Part shown: positions 1 through 11,594 of the stretch, one piece after another | Numbering within the stretch: the stretch's first letter is position 1 | Layout: every line of letters starts with the position of its first letter | NCBI RefSeq assembly: GCF_003990975.1 | Contig: NZ_RZJR01000021.1 | Span: 27,409 to 91,408, forward strand | Direction of reading: 5' to 3' | DNA length: 64,000 nt | Origin: Cohnella sp. AR92 | GTDB taxonomy: Bacteria; Bacillota; Bacilli; Paenibacillales; Paenibacillaceae | Notes under the pieces: model-generated | Database searches by the model: none | Told to the model about the DNA's origin: nothing | Seen by the model: only the letters and a program-made list of their open reading frames with translations | Position numbers and translations under genes: made by a program

Positions 1-1
1 T

Positions 2-2737
2 GGCTATCGCGTCTATCGTTCGCCGATCGAAGGCGGATCCCTGACGCTTCTCGGCGACGTTGAGGCTCCGGGCTATGTCGATACGACGGTGACGAACGGC
101 ATCAAATATTATTACTCGGTATCGACCGTGCAAGGCTCCGGAGAGAGCCTGCTCGGAGAAGCGGTATCCGGTACGCCTTCGTTCCCGATCGCGAGCGTAG
201 GCGCGCCTAGCCAGGTTCCGGATCTCGTCATCGGCTTTGGCACCGCGACGAGCGACATCAACGTCTCGCTGTCGGTTCCGGGGTTGACGGATGACGGCGC
301 CTATGCGGGTCAAGAAGCTCCGAACCTCTATGTGTCCCTTGTCGTTTACAAGGAAGGGGACGAGGCGAACGCTCTTGAGATCCCAATGGCCTATTCGCAG
401 GACGAAGGTGCGAATAAGCTCTACAAAGCGAAGTTCGCTCCGACAGAACCGGGATCGTTCCATTATTACGCGAAGGCATCATCGGACAACGAGGAGACGT
501 TCTCGTATTCGAGCGAGACGGCCATGACCGCGCTGCCTGACGCGAGCGACACGACGCCGCCCGATGCTCCGGCGCTTGCCTCGATCCTGGTGGAATCCGG
601 GCAGGCGAATCTGAGCTGGAAGGCTTCGAGCGCGGACGCGGTCGCCTACGAGGTTTATCGCAAGACGGGAGCTTCCGGCTCGTATGCGAAGATCGCAACG
701 CTGCTAAGCGCGCTCTCGTTCACGGACTACACGGTTTCTAACGGAACGACTTACGCCTACAAGGTAGCGGCCATCGACTCGGCTTATAATCGGGCGTACT
801 CGGGCGAACAAGTCGTGACGCCGCAGCTCGTGATGGTCGATGTGACCTTGAGGCTGCACCTGCCGAGCTATACGCCGGCTACGGACGATATTTACATTGC
901 CGGCCTGTACGATTGGAGCGCGAACGGGGGCAAGCTGAACGTGCCGAGCGGCGCAACCGACCGCAATACCGTGGAATATACGTTCAAGATGATGGCCGGC
1001 AAGTCGATTCAATATAAGTACACTAGGGGAACCTGGGAGACGGAGGCTTTCACGAGCCATACCCGTACGGCCGGCGACACCGAGGATTACGGCAACTGGG
1101 CGTACAGCTCGACCAATACGAACATGCAATTGAAGATCTCCAACCAAGGCGGGAACAAAATGGTCGTGGACGATTATGTCCTGCGCTGGGTGGATATGCC
1201 GATGATCGTCACGATGCCTCGGATCTCCTATGGCGACGATATTGCCTATTCGACCGCGGACAGCAAGTTCACGCTGCAAGCCTCGGTGCCGCGCGGAGTC
1301 TCCTTCACGATCAACGGCGACCCGATCCAGGCGGGAGCCATGGATACCCTTGGCCGCGTTTATCTGGAGGATATTCCGCTGAAGAGCGGGACGAACAAGT
1401 TCGTGCTCCATATCGAGCCGACACCGGAAACGCTGAGCCAGGAGTGGTATACCGATCCTGGACGCGCCGGCCAAGCGACCAAAACCTTGACTCTGACGAT
1501 CACTCGAACCGGCAAGGATCCGGGCCAGAGCACGGGCGGCGTCTCCGGCGGCGGAGATTCGGTTCCTGCAACGGTGGAGAAGGGAGCCGTCCTTCTGCAG
1601 GCGAAACCCGATTCGAATGGGACGGCCGTTGCGACCGTGAACGAGGATGATTTGAAAAACGCGGCAGCTCAATCGACGAACGGTCAAGTGTCGGTTGTCG
1701 TTCGTTCGGACGATGGCGCGAAGAAGGTCATCGCGAACGTGCCGGTTCGGCCGATTCTGGCAAGCGGCAGCGGAATCGACCGCTTGTCCATCGATACCGG
1801 CTTCGCGACGGTACGGATCTCCGCGGGTCTGATCTCCGGCTCCGGAGCGAATCCGGAGCAAGTGACGCTGAGCGTGAGCAAGGCGGATCGCTCCAGCCTC
1901 TCCGCGGAAGTCCTTGCGGCGATCGGAGACAGCGACGTTTACGACTTCGAGCTGCTCATCGACGGCAAGAAAGTCAGCAAGTTCGACGGGCGGGACGACA
2001 TCGCCGTCGAGTTGGCTTACGAGCTTAAGCCGGGCGAGAATCCGGAGCAAGTCATTGCGTATTACCTGAACGAGAAGGGCGGGCTAGAGGTCGTCAAGAA
2101 CGCCCGTTACGACGAGAAGACGGGCAAGATCGCCTTCCGTCCGGCGCACTTCAGTCCGTATGCGGCAGCCTATGCGCAGGTCGCCTTCAGCGACATGCCG
2201 ACGGCGAAGTGGGCGGCCGGGCCGATCGCGGCCCTTGCGGCGAGAGGCGCCGTCCAAGGAGTCGGCGACGGCCGGTTCAACCCGAACGGAACGGTCACGA
2301 GAGCGGAGTTCGTCACCATGCTGATCGAAACCTTCGATCTGGCGGACGGCTCGGCCAAGGCCGCCTTCAGCGACGTGAAGGAAGGAGCCTGGTATGCGGA
2401 AGCGGTCGCCTCGGCCCGGAAGCTGGGCATCGTGTCCGGACGCGCGGACGGCACGTTCGGCGTTCAGGACGCGATCACCAGGCAGGACATGGCGGTCCTG
2501 ATCGCGAAGGCTGCCGAAGTGCTGAAGGTGAAGGCAGCCGGCTCGGACGGCGGAGCGGGCAGCCCCGCCTTCAAGGATCAGGCGCTCATCTCCGCTTATG
2601 CGGCGGATGCCGTCCTCAAAGCCAACCAGCTTGGGCTGATGGGAGGGAACGGCAGCGGAAGCTTCGATCCGCTTGCGAATTCCACCCGCGCTCAAGCGGC
2701 GGCCGTGCTGTATCGTTTGTTCGAATTGGCGGACTAA
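2..2737 (+). CDS. SLH-anchored starch-active enzyme, C-terminal part (5' truncated by window edge)
   Basis: The frame is open from base 2, so the N-terminal (probably catalytic) part lies outside the window. In order: a partial fibronectin type III repeat (to about 165), a beta-rich module (about 210-545), a second FN3 (about 545-825), a CBM20-like starch-binding module (about 830-1195, containing YIAGLYDW and IQYKYTRGTWE, typical of amylopullulanases), a Gly-rich linker near 1540, a threonine/valine-rich stalk, and three SLH domains (about 2180-2350, 2360-2520, 2566-2734). SLH domains bind pyruvylated wall polymer, so the protein should sit on the cell surface. The domain order matches Paenibacillus-type pullulanase/amylase; the catalytic family is inferred, not seen. 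Confidence 0.85.
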   Translation, partial: GYRVYRSPIEGGSLTLLGDVEAPGYVDTTVTNGIKYYYSVSTVQGSGESLLGEAVSGTPSFPIASVGAPSQVPDLVIGFGTATSDINVSLSVPGLTDDGAYAGQEAPNLYVSLVVYKEGDEANALEIPMAYSQDEGANKLYKAKFAPTEPGSFHYYAKASSDNEETFSYSSETAMTALPDASDTTPPDAPALASILVESGQANLSWKASSADAVAYEVYRKTGASGSYAKIATLLSALSFTDYTVSNGTTYAYKVAAIDSAYNRAYSGEQVVTPQLVMVDVTLRLHLPSYTPATDDIYIAGLYDWSANGGKLNVPSGATDRNTVEYTFKMMAGKSIQYKYTRGTWETEAFTSHTRTAGDTEDYGNWAYSSTNTNMQLKISNQGGNKMVVDDYVLRWVDMPMIVTMPRISYGDDIAYSTADSKFTLQASVPRGVSFTINGDPIQAGAMDTLGRVYLEDIPLKSGTNKFVLHIEPTPETLSQEWYTDPGRAGQATKTLTLTITRTGKDPGQSTGGVSGGGDSVPATVEKGAVLLQAKPDSNGTAVATVNEDDLKNAAAQSTNGQVSVVVRSDDGAKKVIANVPVRPILASGSGIDRLSIDTGFATVRISAGLISGSGANPEQVTLSVSKADRSSLSAEVLAAIGDSDVYDFELLIDGKKVSKFDGRDDIAVELAYELKPGENPEQVIAYYLNEKGGLEVVKNARYDEKTGKIAFRPAHFSPYAAAYAQVAFSDMPTAKWAAGPIAALAARGAVQGVGDGRFNPNGTVTRAEFVTMLIETFDLADGSAKAAFSDVKEGAWYAEAVASARKLGIVSGRADGTFGVQDAITRQDMAVLIAKAAEVLKVKAAGSDGGAGSPAFKDQALISAYAADAVLKANQLGLMGGNGSGSFDPLANSTRAQAAAVLYRLFELAD

Positions 2738-2791
2738 GTTTTTCGATACTTGATTTCCTGATACTCAACTCGATTTCCTGATACTCAATTC

Positions 2792-2861
2792 AGCGAAACT
2801 CGATGACCGAAACTCGATTACCGAAACTCGATTACCGAAACTCGATGACCGAAACTCGATT
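2792..2861. repeat. 14-bp tandem repeat after SLH protein gene
   Basis: Four contiguous units of ACCGAAACTCGAT[T/G] lie at 2806-2819, 2820-2833, 2834-2847 and 2848-2861, preceded by a diverged unit from 2792. The flanking bases from 2741 repeat variants of GATACTCAA/CTCGATTTCCT. No reading frame uses the array. Confidence 0.9.
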
Positions 2862-2910
2862 CACCGCTGCGCGATTTTCCGATATACGCTTCAACGTCTC
2901 CCGATACTCC

Positions 2911-2941
2911 GAAAGCCCCCTTGCCGGGGGCTTTCTTTTTT
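2911..2941 (+). terminator. Intrinsic terminator of SLH protein gene
   Basis: Perfect 10-bp stem GAAAGCCCCC / GGGGGCTTTC with loop TTGCC, followed by TTTTTT. Confidence 0.93.
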
Positions 2942-2954
2942 AGGTAAACGGAAC

Positions 2955-2972
2955 CTGAGCGAAGGGGAGAGG
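2955..2972 (+). repeat. Dispersed intergenic repeat, copy 1
   Basis: CTGAGCGAAGGGGAGAGG core, followed by AGGCG but without the usual CTAGCG tail. It is the same core found near 11.4, 23.8, 25.2, 62.5 and 62.7 kb. Confidence 0.85.
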
Positions 2973-3020
2973 AGGCGTAACGTTCATGCGGAGAGCTTGT
3001 ATCTTCGTCGGCAAAACCCA

Positions 3021-3055
3021 TTGTATAATTAAACTCGCGGTTGTATAATAATACA
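3021..3055. promoter_or_regulatory. Candidate arginine repressor (ArgR/AhrC) operator pair upstream of argC
   Basis: TTGTATAAT occurs at 3021 and again at 3041, two helical turns apart. The second copy is part of a palindrome TGTAT-AATA-ATACA (3042-3055). Tandem AT-rich palindromic ARG boxes ahead of argC are expected from Bacillus AhrC biology; the match to a formal consensus is approximate. Confidence 0.4.
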
Positions 3056-3121
3056 GAATTATCATTCGGCAGACAGACGCGCAATCAACAGGATCGACTT
3101 TCCTTCCTTACCGTAATTCGC

Positions 3122-3165
3122 TACAATGAGAAAGGTTTGTTCTCATCCGTTATCGGACATTAAAT
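3122..3165 (+). promoter_or_regulatory. Candidate arg operon promoter and palindrome
   Basis: A TTGTTC (3137-3142) and TTAAAT (3160-3165) pair with a 17-bp spacer forms a plausible sigma-A promoter 67 bp before argC. A perfect inverted repeat ATGAGAA-N7-TTCTCAT (3126-3146) overlaps its -35. TACAAT at 3122 is an alternative -10 without a good -35. Confidence 0.4.
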
Positions 3166-3231
3166 CGGCCTTTATTATCGTAATCTAGATCGGCGCATTT
3201 AGCCGTTTTTCATTTATGGGAGAGATTGCTT

Positions 3232-4290
3232 ATGACTCACGGAACTCATGTACGCGCGGCGATTGTCGGCTCCACCGGATATGGCGGCGTGGAGCTTATT
3301 CGCCTACTGGCCGCTCACCCGAACGTGACGGTCACTTCGGTCGTTTCCTCGTCCACGGCGGGGACACTCTATTCGGACGCTTTCCCTCATCTCGTGGAGA
3401 TCGTCACGGACTCGCTGGACGCCGTCGACCCGGAGTTGCTGAGGAGCAAAGCGGACGTCGTGTTCCTAGCGACGCCCCATGGAGTTAGCACGAAGCTGGT
3501 TCCGGACCTGCTTGCCGTCGGCTTGAAGGTCATCGACCTGTCCGGCGATTTCCGCCTCAAGGAGCGGGAAGTATACGCCGAGTGGTATAAGAAGGAAGCT
3601 CCGGAGCAGAGCTTCCTGGACCGCGCCGTGTTCGGCATGAGCGAGCTGTTCGGTGACGAAGTCAAGGGAGCCGAGTTCATCTCCAATCCGGGCTGCTTCC
3701 CGACCGCGACGACGCTTGGCCTGTATCCGGCCGTTCAAGCCGGTTGGATCGATCCGGACTCGATCATCATCGATTCCAAGACGGGGGTATCCGGCTCGGG
3801 TCGAGGCCTTAGCCTGTCGGCCCACTACTCCGAAGTGAACGAGAACTTCAAGGCTTACAAGGTCGGCCACCATCAGCACACGCCGGAGATCGAGATGATC
3901 CTGTCGCGCGCGGCCGGCCGTCCGGTCACGACGTCGTTCACGACCCACCTGGTTCCGATGACGCGCGGGATCATGAGCACGATGTACGCCACTCTGACGG
4001 ATAAGAGCAGAACGAGCGAGGACTTCACCGAGCTCTACCGCCAATTCTATGAAGGCAGGCGCTTCGTTCGGGTTCGGCGGACGGGCACGTATCCGGCGAC
4101 GAAGGAAGTGTACGGTTCGAATTACTGCGACATCGGCATGAACATGGATGCGAGAACGGGCAGGATCACGATCATCTCCGTTATCGACAATCTCGTGAAG
4201 GGCGCGGCCGGGCAAGCGATCCAGAACCTGAACCTGATGATGGGCTGGGACGAGACGCTGGGTCTGCTGTTTACGCCGGTATATCCATAA
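3232..4290 (+). CDS. argC: N-acetyl-gamma-glutamyl-phosphate reductase
   Basis: 352 residues, usual length. ArgC reduces N-acetylglutamyl phosphate with NADPH to the semialdehyde, step three of arginine synthesis in the cytoplasm. The N-terminal nucleotide-binding loop GSTGYGGVELIRLL and the active-site motif SNPGCFPTA, with the catalytic cysteine at residue 155, are intact, as is the C-terminal KGAAGQAIQNLN. I choose the ATG at 3232, with GGGAGAG eight bases upstream, over an in-frame TTG two codons earlier. It is the first gene of a seven-gene arginine operon; argJ follows after 54 bp. Confidence 0.97.
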   Translation: MTHGTHVRAAIVGSTGYGGVELIRLLAAHPNVTVTSVVSSSTAGTLYSDAFPHLVEIVTDSLDAVDPELLRSKADVVFLATPHGVSTKLVPDLLAVGLKVIDLSGDFRLKEREVYAEWYKKEAPEQSFLDRAVFGMSELFGDEVKGAEFISNPGCFPTATTLGLYPAVQAGWIDPDSIIIDSKTGVSGSGRGLSLSAHYSEVNENFKAYKVGHHQHTPEIEMILSRAAGRPVTTSFTTHLVPMTRGIMSTMYATLTDKSRTSEDFTELYRQFYEGRRFVRVRRTGTYPATKEVYGSNYCDIGMNMDARTGRITIISVIDNLVKGAAGQAIQNLNLMMGWDETLGLLFTPVYP

Positions 4291-4344
4291 AGAGCGCACT
4301 TATGAGCGGCTGGATCAGACCGCATACGGAGGACAGGAACGACA

Positions 4345-5568
4345 ATGGGGAAGACATACACCATCATCGAAGGCGGCATCACGACGCCTAAGGGCTTCAA
4401 AGCGGGCGGCTTGCATTGCGGTTTGAAAAAAACGGACAGAAACGATCTGGGCGTTATCGTGTGCGAGGTGCCTGCATCCGCGGCTGCCGTGTATACGACG
4501 AATCTGTTCCAGGCGGCTCCGCTCCAAGTGACTCGCGAGAGCTTGGCGGAAGAGGGCAAGCTTCGCGCGATGCTCGTCAACAGCGGCAACGCCAACGCTT
4601 GCACGGGCAAGCAAGGAGAAGACGACGCCAGAACGATGCGGTCCGAGATGGCGGAAGCGCTCGGCATTCCGAAGCATCAAGTGGCGGTCGCATCCACCGG
4701 GGTCATCGGCGAATTGCTTAAGATGGATCGCGTATCGTCGGGAATCGCGAAGCTTCCGGCGAAGCTTCTGACGGATGAACAGGGTTCAGATGATTTCTGC
4801 CAGGCTATCCTGACGACCGACCTCGTCAAGAAGACTTCCTGCGTTCGCCTGACGGTAGACGGTCAGGAAGTGACGATTGCCGGAGCGGCGAAGGGCTCGG
4901 GCATGATTCATCCCAACATGGCGACGATGCTCGGCTTCGTGACTACGGATGCCGCCATCTCCGCCTCCCTTCTTCAAGAACTGCTCCGCGAATCGACCAA
5001 CGTGACGTTCAACATGATCACCGTCGACGGAGACACGAGCACGAACGACATGCTCGTGGCGATGGCCAGCGGCCTGGCCGGCAACAAGGAGCTGACTCGC
5101 GAGCATCCGGATTTCGCGGCGTTCGCCGCCGGTCTCCGCTATGTGTGCGAGGTGCTCGCGAAGGCGATCGCGCGAGACGGCGAGGGCGCGACGAAGCTGA
5201 TCGAGACGACGGTAACGGGAGCGCAGTCCGACGACGACGCGCAAGCGATCGCCAAGACGATCATCGGCTCCAGCCTGGTGAAGTCCGCCGCATTCGGCGC
5301 CGACGCGAACTGGGGACGCATCATCGCGGCGGTCGGCCGCGCGGGTCGTCCGGTCGACGTCAACACGGTCGACATCCGGCTCGGCGATATCTCCGTGCTG
5401 GAGCAATCGAGGCCGGTTCCGTTCGACGAGGATGCGGCACTTGCATACCTCAAGGGCGACACGGTCGCCATTCGAGTGGACCTGAACCATGGAAGCGGGA
5501 AAGCCGTCGCTTGGGGCTGCGATCTGACGTACGATTACGTCCGCATCAACGCCGCTTACCGGACGTAA
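4345..5568 (+). CDS. argJ: Bifunctional glutamate N-acetyltransferase / amino-acid acetyltransferase
   Basis: 407 residues. ArgJ moves the acetyl group from N-acetylornithine to glutamate and, in bifunctional forms, also uses acetyl-CoA. The self-cleavage site is visible as NMATML, with Thr194 the predicted new N-terminal nucleophile of the beta chain, preceded by KGSGMIHP. The ending CDLTYDYVRINAAYRT is the family C-terminus. SD GGAGGA at 4328. No argA or argE is seen in the cluster, which fits a cyclic pathway driven by ArgJ. The stop codon TAA runs directly into the Shine-Dalgarno of argB. Confidence 0.97.
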   Translation: MGKTYTIIEGGITTPKGFKAGGLHCGLKKTDRNDLGVIVCEVPASAAAVYTTNLFQAAPLQVTRESLAEEGKLRAMLVNSGNANACTGKQGEDDARTMRSEMAEALGIPKHQVAVASTGVIGELLKMDRVSSGIAKLPAKLLTDEQGSDDFCQAILTTDLVKKTSCVRLTVDGQEVTIAGAAKGSGMIHPNMATMLGFVTTDAAISASLLQELLRESTNVTFNMITVDGDTSTNDMLVAMASGLAGNKELTREHPDFAAFAAGLRYVCEVLAKAIARDGEGATKLIETTVTGAQSDDDAQAIAKTIIGSSLVKSAAFGADANWGRIIAAVGRAGRPVDVNTVDIRLGDISVLEQSRPVPFDEDAALAYLKGDTVAIRVDLNHGSGKAVAWGCDLTYDYVRINAAYRT

Positions 5569-5581
5569 GGGGGCCGCAACC

Positions 5582-6367
5582 GTGAACCGATTCGTGATGA
5601 AGTGCGGGGGCAGCACGCTGGCTGCCCTTCCGGACGTTTTCTTCCAAGATATCAGGGAATTGCAAGAGAGCGGCGTCGAGACGGTTATCGTCCATGGAGG
5701 CGGTCCGGCGATCAACGAGACGCTCGGCAAGCTGGGCATCGAGAGCAAGTTCCTGAACGGGCTTCGGGTCACCGATGAGGCGACCCTCGAAGTCGTCGAG
5801 ATGGTGCTGGCGGGCCGCATCAACAAGGAGATCGTGCGCAAGCTGCAGCAGAACCAAGCGAAGGCGCTGGGCCTGTCGGGCACGGACGGCCGCTTGATCG
5901 AAGCGGAGCCGGTCTCCAATGCCGGCGAGTTGGGCTTCGTCGGAGACACCGTCGGCGTCAACGCGGAACTGATCGAAGGCATCCTTAAGCTGGGCTACCT
6001 TCCGGTCATTGCGCCGATCGGAATCGATAAGCAAGGCCAGCGTTACAACATCAACGCGGACACGGCGGCGGGAGCGGTCGCTTCCGGGCTGGGCGTCGAG
6101 CGGATGATCGTCGTGACGGATGTGCCCGGCATCATGAGGACCATCGACGGCGAGAAGAAGGTGCTTCCGCAAGTGACGTTCGAGGATATCGAAGAGATGA
6201 TCGCGAGCGGCGAGATTTACGGCGGGATGATTCCGAAGGTGCGAGCGGCGATGAGCTGCCTGCACGGCGACGTGAAAGAAGTGCTGATCGTCGACGGCTC
6301 CGTGCCGAATGTGCTTAGCAAGGCGGTACGCGAAGGCGGAATCGGCACTCGTATTTTGCGAGGTTAA
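5582..6367 (+). CDS. argB: Acetylglutamate kinase
   Basis: 261 residues, amino-acid kinase fold. It phosphorylates N-acetylglutamate with ATP and is commonly the feedback-controlled step. KCGGSTL near the N-terminus and VIVHGGGPAINE bind the phosphates; GLRVTDEATLE and INADTAAGAVA are family signatures. The GTG at 5582 has AAGGGGG at 5568-5574 with 7-bp spacing, overlapping the argJ stop; an ATG five codons later would have too long a spacer. It lacks the extended N-terminal helix of hexameric arginine-sensitive kinases, so feedback behaviour cannot be read from sequence. Confidence 0.96.
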   Translation: MNRFVMKCGGSTLAALPDVFFQDIRELQESGVETVIVHGGGPAINETLGKLGIESKFLNGLRVTDEATLEVVEMVLAGRINKEIVRKLQQNQAKALGLSGTDGRLIEAEPVSNAGELGFVGDTVGVNAELIEGILKLGYLPVIAPIGIDKQGQRYNINADTAAGAVASGLGVERMIVVTDVPGIMRTIDGEKKVLPQVTFEDIEEMIASGEIYGGMIPKVRAAMSCLHGDVKEVLIVDGSVPNVLSKAVREGGIGTRILRG

Positions 6368-6405
6368 GAATTAATCCCATTACAGGCTGGAAAGGAGAGA
6401 TTGAG

Positions 6406-7584
6406 ATGAGCAGTTTGTTTCCGACATTCACGCGCTATCCGATTACCTTTGTGAAGGGGAAAGGAAGCCGTCTATGGGACGACCAAGGCAAGGAGTATCT
6501 GGACTTCATGACCGGAATCGCGGTTACCGGCCTCGGTCATGTGCCGGAACGCGTGAAGAACGCGCTGGTGAGCCAGCTCGATCAGGTATGGCACGTGTCC
6601 AACCTGTTCCACCATCCCAATCAAGAGAAAGCGGCCAAGCTGCTGACCGATAACAGCTGCGCCGACGCCGTGTTCTTCTGCAACAGCGGCGCGGAAGCGA
6701 ACGAAGCGGCGATCAAGATCGCCCGCCGCTACCAACAGAAGGTTCTTGGCAACGGCCGTTACGAGATCATCACGTTTACTAAGTCGTTCCATGGCCGCAC
6801 GCTGGCGACCCTGACGGCGACGGGCCAAGACAAGGTGAAGGAAGGCTTCCTTCCGCTGCCGGAGGGCTTCGTCCATGTTCCTCTGAACGATATGGCAGCC
6901 GTGAAGGCGGCCATCACGGACAAGACGGCTGCGATCATGCTCGAGCTGATCCAGGCGGAAGGCGGCGTGCATGCGGCGGAACCGCAATTCGTTCGCGAGC
7001 TGCGCGAGCTGTGCGACCGCGAGGGCATTCTGCTCATTCTCGACGAGATCCAGACGGGGATGGGCCGTACCGGCAAGCTGTTCGCGTACGAGCACTATGG
7101 CATCGAACCGGATATTTTCACCCTTGCCAAGGGCATCGGCAGCGGCTTCCCGGTCGGCGCGATGCTGGCGAAGGCTCCGCTCATCCCGGCGTTCTCTCCG
7201 GGCTCGCACGGTTCGACGTTCAGCGGAACGCCGATCGCCACGGCGGCGATCATCGCTACGATCGAGACGATGCTGATCGAGCAAGCGCCTAATCGCGCGG
7301 CCGCATCCGGCGAGCTGCTCGTTTCGAAGCTGCGCGCCGCGCTGAACGACCTGCCGAACGTCGTGGAAGTGCGCGGCCTCGGCCTGCTCGTCGGAATCGA
7401 GTGCACCGGTCCGGTGGCCGACACCGTGACGGCGCTGCACCAGCGCGGCTTGCTTGTCATCACGGCCGGCGCGAACGTCCTGCGCCTGCTGCCTAACCTG
7501 CTCGTCACCGAAGAAGAGATCGACGAAGCGGTCGGCATCCTGGCGGCTGTTCTGTCCGAACAGCTGGCGGCTGCGACCAACTAA
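6406..7584 (+). CDS. argD: Acetylornithine aminotransferase
   Basis: 392 residues, class III PLP aminotransferase. It converts N-acetylglutamate semialdehyde plus glutamate to N-acetylornithine. CNSGAEANEAAIKIAR binds PLP phosphate, DEIQTGMGRTGK holds the aspartate that contacts the pyridine nitrogen, and Lys242 in TLAKGIGSGFPVGA is the Schiff-base lysine. SD AAAGGAGAG ends seven bases before ATG. argF follows after 29 bp. Confidence 0.96.
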   Translation: MSSLFPTFTRYPITFVKGKGSRLWDDQGKEYLDFMTGIAVTGLGHVPERVKNALVSQLDQVWHVSNLFHHPNQEKAAKLLTDNSCADAVFFCNSGAEANEAAIKIARRYQQKVLGNGRYEIITFTKSFHGRTLATLTATGQDKVKEGFLPLPEGFVHVPLNDMAAVKAAITDKTAAIMLELIQAEGGVHAAEPQFVRELRELCDREGILLILDEIQTGMGRTGKLFAYEHYGIEPDIFTLAKGIGSGFPVGAMLAKAPLIPAFSPGSHGSTFSGTPIATAAIIATIETMLIEQAPNRAAASGELLVSKLRAALNDLPNVVEVRGLGLLVGIECTGPVADTVTALHQRGLLVITAGANVLRLLPNLLVTEEEIDEAVGILAAVLSEQLAAATN

Positions 7585-7613
7585 AAATATAGAGAAGCAA
7601 AGGAGGAATCGCC

Positions 7614-8573
7614 ATGTTTCCAACCGCTAACGTGGAGGAGCTTGCTAATGGCCTGAAGGGCCGCGATTTTCTCGGATTGGTTGATTATAAGCCGGAGGAG
7701 ATTCGTTACCTGATCGACCTGGCTAACGATTTGAAGCGCAAGCAGAAGAACGGCGAGATTTATCAGCCTCTCAAGGGCAAAACGCTGGGCATGATCTTCG
7801 AGAAGTCCTCGACCCGCACGCGCATCTCCTTCGAGGTCGGCATGTACCAGTTGGGCGGCCATGCTCTGTTCCTTAGCAAAAACGACATCCAAATGGGACG
7901 CGGGGAGACGATTCGCGATACGGCGATGGTCATGTCCCGTTACCTGGACGGCATGATCATCCGGACGTTCGGACACCGCAACGTCGTGGAACTGGCTCGC
8001 TCCGCAACCGTGCCGGTGATCAACGCATTGTCCGATCAGTCGCATCCTTGCCAGGCTCTGGCCGATTACCAGACGGTCTTCGAGAAGAAGGGCAAGCTGG
8101 AAGGCTTGAAAATCGCGTACATCGGCGACGGCAACAACATGCTGCACTCGCTGATGATCGGCGCAAGCAAGCTGGGCATGCACTTCGCCAGCGCGTCTCC
8201 GGAAGGCTACGATCCGGACGCCGAGCAAGTTCGCCTGGCCCGCGAGTTCGCTAACGAGACGGGAGCGAAGGTCGATATCCTGCGCGACGCGCGCGAAGCG
8301 GTCGAGAACGCGGACATCATCTATACGGACGTATGGGCGAGCATGGGCTTCGAAGAGGAGCAGAAGGAACGCGAACGCGCCTTCAAGAACTATCAGGTGA
8401 ACGAAGAACTCGTCAAGAGCGCTCATTCGGATTACCTGTTCATGCACTGCCTGCCTGCGCACCGCGGCGAAGAAGTGAGCGAAGGCGTCATCGACGGCCG
8501 GAACTCGGTCATCTTCGACGAGGCGGAGAACCGCCTGCACGCTCAGAAGGCAATCATGGCTGCCATCATGTAA
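7614..8573 (+). CDS. argF: Ornithine carbamoyltransferase
   Basis: 319 residues. It joins carbamoyl phosphate and ornithine to give citrulline. The carbamoyl-phosphate loop EKSSTRTRISFE, the HPCQALADYQT segment and the ornithine-binding MHCLPAHRGEEV motif are complete. A near-perfect SD, AAAGGAGG, at 7600 supports the ATG. A biosynthetic rather than deiminase-pathway role is inferred from the operon. carAB, needed for carbamoyl phosphate, is not in the window. Confidence 0.97.
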   Translation: MFPTANVEELANGLKGRDFLGLVDYKPEEIRYLIDLANDLKRKQKNGEIYQPLKGKTLGMIFEKSSTRTRISFEVGMYQLGGHALFLSKNDIQMGRGETIRDTAMVMSRYLDGMIIRTFGHRNVVELARSATVPVINALSDQSHPCQALADYQTVFEKKGKLEGLKIAYIGDGNNMLHSLMIGASKLGMHFASASPEGYDPDAEQVRLAREFANETGAKVDILRDAREAVENADIIYTDVWASMGFEEEQKERERAFKNYQVNEELVKSAHSDYLFMHCLPAHRGEEVSEGVIDGRNSVIFDEAENRLHAQKAIMAAIM

Positions 8574-8623
8574 AAAAGGTTTTGCGAAGAGAGACAAGAT
8601 AACGAAGGAGCGTTTACCCGATC

Positions 8624-9868
<1,245 letters not shown>

Positions 9869-9891
9869 TTTGAAGGGAGCAAGGAACGAAC

Positions 9892-11307
<1,416 letters not shown>

Positions 11308-11319
11308 GCAGCAGAAGAG

Positions 11320-11356
11320 AAGGCCCGAAGCCGCTGAGCGGTTTCGGGCCTTTTTT
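11320..11356 (+). terminator. Intrinsic terminator of the arginine operon
   Basis: Stem AAGGCCCGAA / TTTCGGGCCTT with an inner CCGCT/AGCGG stem, ending in TTTTTT. Confidence 0.93.
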
Positions 11357-11409
11357 CTCTCTTATCCGCGTCTTGCGCTAGCGCTATCCATTAACCGTTT
11401 CTATATCAT

Positions 11410-11426
11410 CTCTCCCCTTCGCTCAG
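11410..11426 (-). repeat. Dispersed intergenic repeat, copy 2
   Basis: CTCTCCCCTTCGCTCAG, reverse complement of the core seen at 2955, followed by TTTCAG as in the next copy. Confidence 0.85.
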
Positions 11427-11468
11427 TTTCAGGTGACCTCATAAACTCCGCCTCATCGCATTATGCCG

Positions 11469-11524
11469 CCTCTCCCCTTTGCTCAGTTTCAGCTTCCTGA
11501 GCGAAAGGGAGAGGCGAGCTAGCG
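11469..11524. repeat. Dispersed repeat, copies 3 and 4 as an inverted pair
   Basis: A minus-oriented core (11469-11486) and a plus-oriented core with the full CTAGCG tail (11496-11524) face each other across nine bases (TTTCAGCTT). Transcribed, the pair would fold into a hairpin of about 18 bp with a few mismatches, between argH and the convergent vanW-like gene. The two arms vary from the consensus at different positions. Confidence 0.8.
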
Positions 11525-11594
11525 TCAATATCCCGGTAAGCTAAAGCCGCCTAGTCTCCCCTGCTGCCTAAACTAAACTCTCGCTGCCTTCCCC

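Noticed and set aside
704..2050. 448-residue open frame on the minus strand within the SLH gene
   Set aside because: No domain or SD; the plus frame encodes FN3, CBM20-like and SLH modules.
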